Origin: Eutrophocola sp964503965
GTDB taxonomy: Bacteria; Pseudomonadota; Gammaproteobacteria; Pseudomonadales; Pseudohongiellaceae
DNA length: 64,000 bases
Assembly: GCA_964503965.1 (NCBI GenBank)
Contig: CAZDCK010000007.1
Coordinates: 1-64,000, forward strand
Direction: 5' to 3'
Part shown: positions 43,341 to 51,790 of the stretch, one piece after another
Layout: the number at the start of each line of letters is the position of its first letter
How positions within the stretch are numbered: position 1 is the first letter of the stretch
The notes under the pieces: generated by a model
What the model was told of the DNA's origin: nothing
Seen by the model: only the letters and a program-made list of their open reading frames with translations
Databases searched by the model: none
Translations under genes and position numbers: made by a program

Positions 43341-44219
43341 TCACTGATCTGATGCCGCCTGAGTGTCAGTATCAGGCGTGTCTTCCTGCCCGAGATGTTC
43401 GTTATAGTTGAATATCCCGAAATTCATGCGATAAGTGGCATTGCTTTCATGCCTGTCAGCCGTCTGCAGTGCCAGGGCTTTCTCATTCATCCTGATTAAA
43501 GCCTCCATTCCCAGCTCGCTGGCGAGCGAGTTTAATTCATCGATGGAAGATTCGGTCAGCTCGTCGTAATACACACTTCTGTCAAAATAGGGGGGTTCAC
43601 CACCGGTCAGGTTATGCACTCCGGCCGATAAGTGGTCCTGGACATTCTTGCCAAAAAAGAACAGCTTCTCTTCCTGCCCCTTGTTGGGTGTGAAAGCCTT
43701 GGTTTTAAGGATGACATTATGGTCCGGGTCGAGTTCAACCATATCCAGGCGCATCAGCTCATCCAGGACAACTCGGGGTCTGATGTCACCTTTGGCGATA
43801 TTGCTCACAAGGCCCTCAAAGGAATGTTCACTGAATTCCTCGTTGTCCTGCAGGGGGATCATTTTAGGGCTTCCATCCGGGTTCTTCAGGTTTTTATCAC
43901 CCATCCAGCGTGCGATTATCTGTGCACCCAGGGAAATATTCGCAGAGGCCGTTTCAGGATCCGATTCTTCAGCCCTGAGACGTTTGACATCTTTTCTGTG
44001 AACACCGGTCAAGAGATTAATACGGCTGTCTGTCTGCCGTTTACCCTCTACAGGAAAGTCTGTTTCGGCTACTTCGACGTAAACTGATTTCAACAGATTT
44101 GTCAGGTAAGGGTAAGACACCTGATTGGCAATCATGAATTTCACCAACGGTCTCAGGATTTTCCTGAGCGCTGTGATGACGGCTTTATTGCCTTGTTGTG
44201 AACTGGAAAGATCTGGCAT
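43341..44219 (-). CDS. DUF6502 family protein
   Basis: A 292-residue cytoplasmic-looking protein without signal or membrane segments. The N-terminal part has ALRKILRPLVKFMIANQVSYPYLTNLLKSVYVEVAE and DSRINLLTGVHRKDVKRLR. In my memory this is the hallmark of DUF6502, with a predicted helix-turn-helix-like region. The function of the family is unknown; the N-terminal pattern suggests DNA binding or regulation (inference). ATG 44219 is preferred over the ORF start at 44258. It probably begins a two-gene operon with the SGxGGTG protein and is divergent from the MMPL transporter gene. Confidence 0.65.
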   Translation of the reverse strand: MPDLSSSQQGNKAVITALRKILRPLVKFMIANQVSYPYLTNLLKSVYVEVAETDFPVEGKRQTDSRINLLTGVHRKDVKRLRAEESDPETASANISLGAQIIARWMGDKNLKNPDGSPKMIPLQDNEEFSEHSFEGLVSNIAKGDIRPRVVLDELMRLDMVELDPDHNVILKTKAFTPNKGQEEKLFFFGKNVQDHLSAGVHNLTGGEPPYFDRSVYYDELTESSIDELNSLASELGMEALIRMNEKALALQTADRHESNATYRMNFGIFNYNEHLGQEDTPDTDTQAASDQ

Positions 44220-44365
44220 GACCGAGAGTATATAGGTTTGCGGGAAAAAATCCCACATTTTGGAGTTTCAGCAGAATTTGCTGAATTTTGGTGTTTCCAA
44301 CACGGATATGGCCTTGGAATGATATACTTCGCCGCCTTTTGAGCCCAGCCTGACAGAAGAAAATT

Positions 44366-46879
44366 ATGTTTCTTGATTACTACCTCAAACTCGTCCTATC
44401 GAGACCGCTAACTGTCATTATCAGCATAGCCGTACTCGTGGTTTACCTGGGTTCGCATATCACCTCCTTCAGGATGGACGCCTCAGCGGATTCCCTGGTA
44501 GTTGAAGGCGACCCGGATCTCGAGTTTTCCAGGCAGGTTAATGAGCGCTATGGAACCGGGGACTTTGTCTTCGTCACTTACAGGCCAGATGAGAAATTGT
44601 TTAGTGATCCATCCCTGCAAGCGCTGAAGTCCTTGAAAAATGACCTCGAAAATGTGGTGGGCGTTGAATCAGTAGACAGTATTTTTGACGTTCCCCTGTT
44701 CAAGGTAGCAGATGTTTCCCTGAGTGAGGTGGCAGACAACATCCTTACCCTTGAGTCCTCCGGAGTCTCCCTGAATGCCGCCAGGGAAGATCTGATGAGC
44801 AGCGAAGCCTACCGTGATGTGCTCTTGAGCCAGGATGGCAACACGACCTCGCTAATCGTAAATTTCACGCCAGATAATGAACAGGCCGTTCTGCTGGCCG
44901 AGCGCAGCAGGCTCAGGGAACTGGAAATGGCCGGAAATCTTTCAGGCGAGCAAAGGACTGAACTGGATACGGTGGAACAGCAATATAACCAGTCAGTTGC
45001 CGCTGATGCTGTCCAGCTTCATGAGGATATCACCGCCATTCGCGAGATTCTGGATGAATACAGGGCAGATGCGACTATTTACCTGGGTGGTGTACCCATG
45101 ATCGCAGATGATCTGGTGACCTTTGTTAGGAATGATCTCATCACTTTTGGATTCGCTATTCTGCTGTTTATCATTGCTGCACTGGCGTATCTATTCAGAA
45201 AGCTGCGCTATGTCCTGATACCACTGGTCTGTGGCGCTACTATTGCGCTTAGTGTCATTGGCATACTGGGACTGGTTGAATGGCCTGTCACTGTTATTTC
45301 ATCAAATTTCATCTCACTTTTATTGATTATCACCGTTTCCCTGACCGTTCATCTGATCGTGCGCTACCGTGAGCTTGAGGCAGAAAATCCTGAAGAAAGT
45401 CATCACGATAGACTCAGGGCAACCCTGAAAAGCATGATCAAGCCTTGTGCCTATACCAGCCTGACGACAATTGTTGCTTTCGGTTCTCTTGTTATTAGTG
45501 ATATTCCGCCGATTATCGACTTTGGCTGGATGATGGTCATGGGCGTCTGTTGTGCGTTTGTGCTGACATTCCTGCTTTTCCCATCAGTGCTGAGTCTGCT
45601 GGGCAGTAATCCGTCAGTCAGTGAAAAAAAGTCAATCGATATAACTCCGGCGCTGGGACGCTTTACCCAGGCACGGGGTGGGCTTGTCATTGCTATTGCC
45701 AGCATACTTTTTGTGTTCAGTGTTATGGGGTTGACCAGGCTCAAGGTAGAAAACAGTTTTATCGATTATTTCGATGAAAATACCGAAATTTACCAGGGCA
45801 TGGTCGCTATCGACAGCAACATGGGGGGCACAACTCCTCTGGATGTTGTCATTGATATGAGTGTTCCCAATCCATTCGATACGGCTGCTGGCAGCGATGA
45901 ATGGACTGAAGAGGAGTCCTTTTTCGAAGACGAATTTTATGAAGATGAGTTTTATGATGAATTTGATGAGTCTGGTGATGAACAGCAGGATGATGACGCG
46001 GCCTACTGGTTCACCAGTGACAAGATGCAGCGGATCATCGACATACATGAATATCTTGAATCGCTCCCAGAGACAGGGAAGGTCCTCTCGCTGGGTACCC
46101 TCCTTAAAATAGCCTATGGGCTCAATGAGGGTGAGCCACTGAACAGTATTGAACTGGCAGTGCTTTACAACCGCATTCCGCAGGACTACAAGGAAAGCCT
46201 GCTCAAGCCGTATGTGTCTGTTGCGGATGATCAGGTCAGATTTTCCATTCGTGTACTGGAAACATCGCCGGATCTTGTCAGGAACGAACTCATAGCCAAT
46301 ATCCGTTCAGGACTGGTCGAGAATTTTGGATTTCAGGAAGAACAGGTGCATCTGACAGGGATGCTGGTGCTTTACAACAACATGCTTCAGAGCCTTTATG
46401 AGTCTCAGATCCTGACTCTTGGTATGGTGCTGCTGGTTATCATGCTGATGTTCCTGGTACTGTTTCGCTCTTTGAAGCTGGCGTTGATCGGAATTGTGCC
46501 AAATATTCTGGCTGCACTGTGTGTCCTTGGCCTGATGGGCTGGATGGGAATACCGCTGGATATGATGACAATTACGATTGCCGCTATATCGGTTGGTATC
46601 GGTGTTGATAACACTATTCATTACATTCATCGATTCAAATCCCGTTTCCCGGAATTCAAGGACTACCGCGAAACCATGACCTATTGCCATGGCAGTATCG
46701 GCAAAGCCATGTATTACACCGGCTTTACTATCGTTGCAGGCTTTTCGATCCTGGTCTTGTCTAATTTCATTCCCACTATCTATTTTGGGTTGCTGACCAG
46801 TCTGGCCATGTGCCTGGCACTTGGTGGTGCTTTGACGCTACTGCCCCAATTACTGGTTATGTTCAGGCCCCTGGACTGA
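44366..46879 (+). CDS. RND/MMPL-family transporter
   Basis: An 837-residue membrane protein with two halves, each with one helix, a large periplasmic domain and five clustered helices. The helix blocks lie near residues 12-32, 255-400, 440-460 and 690-835. VTVSLTVHLIVRYRELEAENPEESHHDRL and IAAISVGIGVDNTIHYIHRFKSRFPEF are the conserved RND/MMPL helix motifs (the GxxxD proton-relay type). It resembles the HpnN/MMPL lipid exporters. The second periplasmic domain carries an unusual acidic, Tyr/Phe-rich insertion at about residues 510-550. No hopanoid genes are nearby. It is divergent from the DUF6502-like gene and may export a lipid or envelope component; the substrate is unknown. Confidence 0.8.
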   Translation: MFLDYYLKLVLSRPLTVIISIAVLVVYLGSHITSFRMDASADSLVVEGDPDLEFSRQVNERYGTGDFVFVTYRPDEKLFSDPSLQALKSLKNDLENVVGVESVDSIFDVPLFKVADVSLSEVADNILTLESSGVSLNAAREDLMSSEAYRDVLLSQDGNTTSLIVNFTPDNEQAVLLAERSRLRELEMAGNLSGEQRTELDTVEQQYNQSVAADAVQLHEDITAIREILDEYRADATIYLGGVPMIADDLVTFVRNDLITFGFAILLFIIAALAYLFRKLRYVLIPLVCGATIALSVIGILGLVEWPVTVISSNFISLLLIITVSLTVHLIVRYRELEAENPEESHHDRLRATLKSMIKPCAYTSLTTIVAFGSLVISDIPPIIDFGWMMVMGVCCAFVLTFLLFPSVLSLLGSNPSVSEKKSIDITPALGRFTQARGGLVIAIASILFVFSVMGLTRLKVENSFIDYFDENTEIYQGMVAIDSNMGGTTPLDVVIDMSVPNPFDTAAGSDEWTEEESFFEDEFYEDEFYDEFDESGDEQQDDDAAYWFTSDKMQRIIDIHEYLESLPETGKVLSLGTLLKIAYGLNEGEPLNSIELAVLYNRIPQDYKESLLKPYVSVADDQVRFSIRVLETSPDLVRNELIANIRSGLVENFGFQEEQVHLTGMLVLYNNMLQSLYESQILTLGMVLLVIMLMFLVLFRSLKLALIGIVPNILAALCVLGLMGWMGIPLDMMTITIAAISVGIGVDNTIHYIHRFKSRFPEFKDYRETMTYCHGSIGKAMYYTGFTIVAGFSILVLSNFIPTIYFGLLTSLAMCLALGGALTLLPQLLVMFRPLD

Positions 46880-48039
46880 ATATTCCGACGTTCATGGCAT
46901 ACGTTACCAGTGCTATCTGCATATAAAATGCGTTAGCCCGGTAGCGGTTAACGGGCGATTGTTCAGCAGTGAAGGATTTTGGGTAAAGAATTAAGCCTAA
47001 GGTGTTTTGAGAAGCACGTGGGATGACAGGTATTGGGGGGGGTACAGTCAGATTCCAATTGTTCTTTCTATATTGGATTGGTCTTTCTAATTGGTCTCCG
47101 TTAGCCCGGGGTGTTTGTACTGTCTTCTTTTTTTATTGTTTTATGGTGCCTGTAGTCTACACCTGAGATCACCCCGGGCTAACGAGTAATTGCAAAGATA
47201 CTGATCGCTTGCTGGAGAGCTATAACGCAAAAAATGTGCCAGCCATTACTCCCTGTTAGTGATATTGTGACAGTGTGTCAGTGCAAGAAACTTTATATTT
47301 TTCAATAAATTAAATAATTTTATTCGGTAATAAGGCTTGAATAATTCTTGTTTTTTCAATGGCTTGTATGCGATTCCTCATGTGCTAAAAATGGTTAAAA
47401 AATGTGCGACTGCCAGGAAACTTTACACACTTACGTGCATGGGCCAGGTAAAATTTCATGGCCAGACAAGCAGTTAGGCATGATGGGAAATTATTTTTAT
47501 TTTTCGATTGGATTTTAAGCTCCATCCAACTCAACGGATGACACATTCTCATTGCCGGTTTGATGAATACCCCATTAATTAACCTGGTACTTGAACTGTA
47601 GAAGCGACCTGGTGCAGAGGCTATAATATTTGGATTATGGATCGGGTTTTGCCAGGGAACAGGGTATGGATGATGAGTGCTATTGAATACCCTTTTCCGA
47701 TATGGCACAATCCCGGCCTGCTTCAGGATGGATATAAATAACTAATTGATTTTTAAGTGGTATTTTCTTGTCACCCAGAGTGTAAAGCCTGCAGGCTGAC
47801 GACAACAAACCATTCCTGCCACGTAACTGGTGTCGGGTCAGATCAAGTGCATTAATGTTTGGTTTATTCAATGCATTGGCAAAAGCTATGTCAGGTTTCC
47901 GGTATGTGGCCCGTAAAGTGTTCCGCAACACCAGGCAGAACAGGCCGTCACCGTCCTAATAGCATTGCGGGAACCCCCCGTTAAAAGAGCAAATACAGCG
48001 TAGCAATTTACAATTTTAATTCACGAGCAGGATCAATAA
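46880..48039. other. 1.16-kb gene-free region upstream of tig
   Basis: No credible coding sequence, tRNA or mobile element gene is seen. The region contains the 15-bp inverted repeat at 47099-47184, a related arm at 46931-46941, short direct repeats near 47060-47098 (ATTGGTCT twice, in a partly repeated ~15-bp unit) and a TGACA-GTG-TGTCA palindrome at 47268-47280. It is AT-rich from 47281 to about 47650. Two small minus-strand ORFs (47385-47708, 47680-47931) lack any family likeness. The tig promoter should lie near its 3' end. Confidence 0.5.
47099..47184. repeat. Perfect 15-bp inverted repeat with a 56-base loop
   Basis: CGTTAGCCCGGGGTG at 47099-47113 is exactly complementary to CACCCCGGGCTAACG at 47170-47184. 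The first 11 bases of the arm (CGTTAGCCCGG) occur again at 46931-46941. The outer pair would therefore also bound a 254-bp segment. No target-site duplication is visible. It could be a hairpin RNA, an element remnant or a strong terminator-like structure without a T-run. Confidence 0.75.
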
Positions 48040-49398
48040 ATGCAAGTTTCAATGGAAACCCTGATAGGGCTGGAAAGACGAATGACTATTGAAGTACCGG
48101 CTGAGAAAGTCGAAAGCCAGGTACAAAGTCGACTTCAGGAAGCGGCTAAAACCTTCAACATGAAAGGTTTCAGAAAGGGGAAGGTTCCAGTCAAGGTGAT
48201 CAAAAACCGTTTTGGTGAGGGAGTTCGTCAGGAAGTGGTTGGCGAGGTTATCAGTCAGTCGTGGGTTGAAGCTGTTACTCAGGAAAACGTTCGTCCTGCC
48301 GGTCAACCCAGAATTGAACCGAAGACTCTGGAAGAAGGCCAGAACCTTGAATTCACGGCTACTTTTGAAGTCTATCCGGAAATAGAGCTTAAGGACTTTT
48401 CCGACATCAGTATCGAGCGAAAAACAGCTGAAATCAGTGATGAAGACATCGACAAGATGATCGAAACATTGCGTGAGCAGCGTAAAACCTGGGAAAAAGT
48501 AGAACGTCCCAGCAAGGATGGCGATCAGGTCAATGTAGATTTCTCGGGCACACTGGATGGTGAAAAATTTGATGGCGGCCAGGCTGAAGGCACTGACCTC
48601 ATCCTGGGTTCCGGAAGAATGATTCCCGATTTTGAAGAAGGTCTGGAAGGCTTGAGTGCCGGTGAAGAAAAGACACTTTCCCTGAAATTCCCTGAGCAAT
48701 ACCATAGCGAAGAGCTTGCCGGAAAGGATGTTGAATTTGCAGTAAAGGTCAATTCAGTAAGTGAAGGGGTATTGCCCCAGCTTAACGATGAATTTTTTGC
48801 TTCCTTTGATATCGCCGAGTCCACTGAAGAGGCATTCAGGGAGGAAGTGAAGTCAAACATGGCTCGTGAACTCAAGAATGCGGTCAAGAACAATATTAAA
48901 AACCAGGTGATAGAGGGACTGCTGGAAATTCATGATGTGGATGTTCCCCAGGCCCTGATTGCCAATGAAACCAACGCGCTGCGTCAACAGGCCATGCAGC
49001 AGTTTGGTGGTGGCAACAACATCGATCCGTCCATGTTGCCTGATGACCTGTTTTCAGAACAGGCCAAACGTCGGGTAAGCCTTAGTCTCATCATGAACGA
49101 GATTGTTAGCAAAAATGATCTGAAACCAGAAGCGGATGCTGTCCGGGCCTTGATTGAGGAAATGGCTGAGAGTTACGAAAAGCCCGAAGATGTTATCAAG
49201 TGGTATTACAGTGACAAGGAGCAGTTGGCGAATATCGAAGCCATGGCCCTTGAAGAAGCGGTAATTGACATGATCCTGGAAGGCTCACAGGTTACAGATT
49301 CCACCGTGAGTTATGAGGAAGCATTGAAGCCGGCTGAACCAAAAAGGCCTGCAGATTCAGATGATGGCGATTCTGTAGACGACGAGTCAGACGACTAG
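48040..49398 (+). CDS. tig: Trigger factor (ribosome-associated chaperone)
   Basis: A 452-residue trigger factor with the N-terminal ribosome-binding domain, including the signature GFRKGKVPVKVIKNRFG. A central FKBP-type peptidyl-prolyl isomerase domain (about 150-245, DQVNVDFSGTLDGEKFDGG) is followed by a helical C-terminal chaperone arm. ATG 48040 has AGGA eight bases upstream. The C-terminus ends in an acidic tail (DSDDGDSVDDESDD). It folds nascent chains at the ribosome exit and heads the tig-clpP-clpX-lon-hupB-ppiD block. Confidence 0.97.
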   Translation: MQVSMETLIGLERRMTIEVPAEKVESQVQSRLQEAAKTFNMKGFRKGKVPVKVIKNRFGEGVRQEVVGEVISQSWVEAVTQENVRPAGQPRIEPKTLEEGQNLEFTATFEVYPEIELKDFSDISIERKTAEISDEDIDKMIETLREQRKTWEKVERPSKDGDQVNVDFSGTLDGEKFDGGQAEGTDLILGSGRMIPDFEEGLEGLSAGEEKTLSLKFPEQYHSEELAGKDVEFAVKVNSVSEGVLPQLNDEFFASFDIAESTEEAFREEVKSNMARELKNAVKNNIKNQVIEGLLEIHDVDVPQALIANETNALRQQAMQQFGGGNNIDPSMLPDDLFSEQAKRRVSLSLIMNEIVSKNDLKPEADAVRALIEEMAESYEKPEDVIKWYYSDKEQLANIEAMALEEAVIDMILEGSQVTDSTVSYEEALKPAEPKRPADSDDGDSVDDESDD

Positions 49399-49487
49399 CA
49401 GCTAATTAGACAAGATTGATATTTGAAGCCGGTTATTTCATCTGACCTTGTCAGAGAAACGTAACAGTGGGCATGACAGGACAAATT

Positions 49488-50141
49488 ATGAAAAACAGTG
49501 ACGAGTTGAATGGCAGGATGCAGGAAATGGCCAGCCTGGTTCCCATCGTGGTCGAGCAGACCGCACGTGGCGAGCGTTCCTATGATATTTATTCGCGCCT
49601 CCTCAAGGACCGCATCATTTTCCTGGTAGGTCCTGTGGAAGATCACATGGCAAACCTGGTGGTTGCGCAGCTACTTTTTCTTGAATCTGAAAATCCTGAC
49701 AAGGATATTCATCTCTACATCAATTCTCCCGGTGGTTCCGTGACAGCCGGTCTTTCGATTTATGACACCATGCAGTTCATCAAACCAGATGTCAGCACGA
49801 TGTGTATTGGCCAGGCTGCAAGCATGGGAGCCCTGCTGCTAGCAGGAGGTGAGAAAGACAAGCGTTTTGCATTGCCTCATTCCCGAATGATGATCCACCA
49901 ACCCAGTGGCGGTGCCCAGGGACAGGCCTCAGACATCCATATCCAGGCCCAGGAAATCCTGACAGTACGTGAACGCCTGAACAAGATTCTTTCCTTTCAT
50001 ACAGGCCAGGATCTTGATGTTATTGCCCGTGATACTGATCGCGATAATTTCATGAGTGCTCCTGAGGGCGTGACCTATGGCCTTGTTGACCAGGTCATGG
50101 AAAAGCGGGTCATGCCATCAGCGCCCGAAGGAACTGAATAG
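49488..50141 (+). CDS. clpP: ATP-dependent Clp protease proteolytic subunit ClpP
   Basis: A 217-residue serine protease. Ser112 (GQAASMGA), His137 (SRMMIHQPSGG) and Asp186 match the E. coli precursor triad Ser111/His136/Asp185 with a constant offset. ATG 49488 is preferred over ATG 49473 and GTG 49467 because AGGA at 49478-49481 is six bases upstream and the length fits the family. It forms the barrel that degrades substrates fed by ClpX or ClpA. Confidence 0.97.
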   Translation: MKNSDELNGRMQEMASLVPIVVEQTARGERSYDIYSRLLKDRIIFLVGPVEDHMANLVVAQLLFLESENPDKDIHLYINSPGGSVTAGLSIYDTMQFIKPDVSTMCIGQAASMGALLLAGGEKDKRFALPHSRMMIHQPSGGAQGQASDIHIQAQEILTVRERLNKILSFHTGQDLDVIARDTDRDNFMSAPEGVTYGLVDQVMEKRVMPSAPEGTE

Positions 50142-50321
50142 AGGTATAACCTAGTAATAAAATGCCTTAATTATGGAGGTCAAGTTGCGGAAATTACTTG
50201 AAAATAGTTTTGATAGCCTTCATATTTAATATACAGCCCGCCCTTGTCGTCGGCTGTCTTTCTAAATCCCGGTCAAATCATTTCATCGGGCCGTAACAAG
50301 CATTTAATCAGGAACCAACAG

Positions 50322-51611
50322 ATGTCCGACGATAAAAAAGACGACGATAGCGGAAAGCTCCTTTATTGCTCTTTTTGCGGTAAAAGCCAGCATGAAGTCA
50401 GGAAACTGATTGCAGGCCCCTCTGTTTTTGTCTGTGATGAATGTGTTGACCTGTGTAATGACATCATTCGGGAAGAAATCCAGGAAAAGACGGTAGAGAA
50501 GGAAGACAGAAAGCTTCCTACGCCCGAGGAAATCAGAAACACACTGGATGAATATGTTATAGGTCAGGACAAGGCCAAGAAAGTGCTTTCAGTGGCTGTA
50601 TACAATCATTACAAGCGCCTGAGCTTTGAAGAAAAAAATGATGAAGTCGAGTTAAGCAAAAGTAATATTCTGATTATTGGTCCCACCGGAACGGGAAAGA
50701 CACTGCTGGCCGAAACCCTGGCACGCTTGCTGGATGTTCCATTTACCATTGCCGATGCCACCACGCTTACCGAAGCAGGTTATGTGGGTGAAGATGTTGA
50801 AAATATAATCCAGAAACTCCTGCAGAAATGTGACTATGATGTGGACAAAGCCCAGATTGGTATTGTCTATATTGATGAAATCGACAAAATTTCCCGTAAA
50901 TCCGACAACCCCTCTATTACTCGTGATGTGTCCGGGGAAGGTGTCCAGCAGGCATTGCTGAAACTGATTGAAGGAACAGTGGCTTCTGTCCCACCCCAGG
51001 GGGGGCGCAAACATCCACAGCAGGAATTTCTGCAGGTTGATACTTCTAATATTCTTTTCATCTGTGGCGGTGCATTCGCCGGGCTAGACAAGATTATTCG
51101 GGACCGTTCAGACAAGAGTGGAATAGGTTTTTCTGCAGAAGTACGCAGTCAGGATATTGAGAAGAAGGTAGGTGAGACCCTCCAGGATGTCGAGCCCGAA
51201 GATCTGGTGAAGTATGGCCTGATTCCTGAATTTGTTGGTCGACTTCCGATGATCGCCACTCTCAATGAACTTGATGAAGATGCTCTGGTCAAGATTTTAA
51301 AGGAACCCAAAAACTCATTAACCAGGCAGTACGCCAAGCTTTTTGAAATGGAAGGGGTGGAAATACAGTTTCGTGATGATGCTCTCAGGGCAATTGCACG
51401 GAAGGCCCAGGTTAGGAAAACCGGTGCCAGGGGCTTACGCTCCATCATGGAGTCTGTTTTGCTAGACACCATGTACAACATTCCTTCCCAGGAAGGTGTT
51501 ACGAAAGTGGTGATAGACGAGGCTGTAATCAACGGTGAATCTGAGCCTCTTCTGATGTACGAAACTGGGGATTCTCCCCAAAACAAGGCAGCCGGTAAAG
51601 ATCCAGCTTGA
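50322..51611 (+). CDS. clpX: Clp protease ATP-binding subunit ClpX
   Basis: A 429-residue AAA+ unfoldase. The N-terminal zinc-binding domain has Cys16, Cys19, Cys38 and Cys41 (YCSFCGK ... VCDECVDLC). Walker A is GPTGTGKT, Walker B is IVYIDEIDKI, and the sensor region is near KLIEGTVASVPPQGGRKHP. The IGF-type ClpP-docking loop appears as SGIGFSAEV. ATG 50322 has AGGA eight bases upstream. An earlier in-frame ATG at 50244 would add a 26-residue lead absent from the family. Confidence 0.97.
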   Translation: MSDDKKDDDSGKLLYCSFCGKSQHEVRKLIAGPSVFVCDECVDLCNDIIREEIQEKTVEKEDRKLPTPEEIRNTLDEYVIGQDKAKKVLSVAVYNHYKRLSFEEKNDEVELSKSNILIIGPTGTGKTLLAETLARLLDVPFTIADATTLTEAGYVGEDVENIIQKLLQKCDYDVDKAQIGIVYIDEIDKISRKSDNPSITRDVSGEGVQQALLKLIEGTVASVPPQGGRKHPQQEFLQVDTSNILFICGGAFAGLDKIIRDRSDKSGIGFSAEVRSQDIEKKVGETLQDVEPEDLVKYGLIPEFVGRLPMIATLNELDEDALVKILKEPKNSLTRQYAKLFEMEGVEIQFRDDALRAIARKAQVRKTGARGLRSIMESVLLDTMYNIPSQEGVTKVVIDEAVINGESEPLLMYETGDSPQNKAAGKDPA

Positions 51612-51790
51612 AATATCTGAATTAGGCCTTACTTATCTATAGAGCGGTCAATTTTTCCGGCCGCAGCAAGTTCAGCGGTTAATTCCATCAATCCCTGTCC
51701 GGTGTAGCATATTCACTGGTATTCCGCTGGAAATTATAATTCAATGTGATTATATCCACCCATACCATCCACTAAAGGTTTTAAATACCC

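Noticed and set aside
46931..47184. Integron attC site suggested by GTTAGCC and GGCTAAC arms
   Set aside because: attC needs the order RYYYAAC then GTTRRRY. Here the order is reversed and the bases do not fit the consensus; no integrase or cassette genes are nearby.
47385..47931. Two small minus-strand ORFs upstream of tig
   Set aside because: No family likeness, low-complexity composition, no ribosome binding sites. Treated as non-coding.
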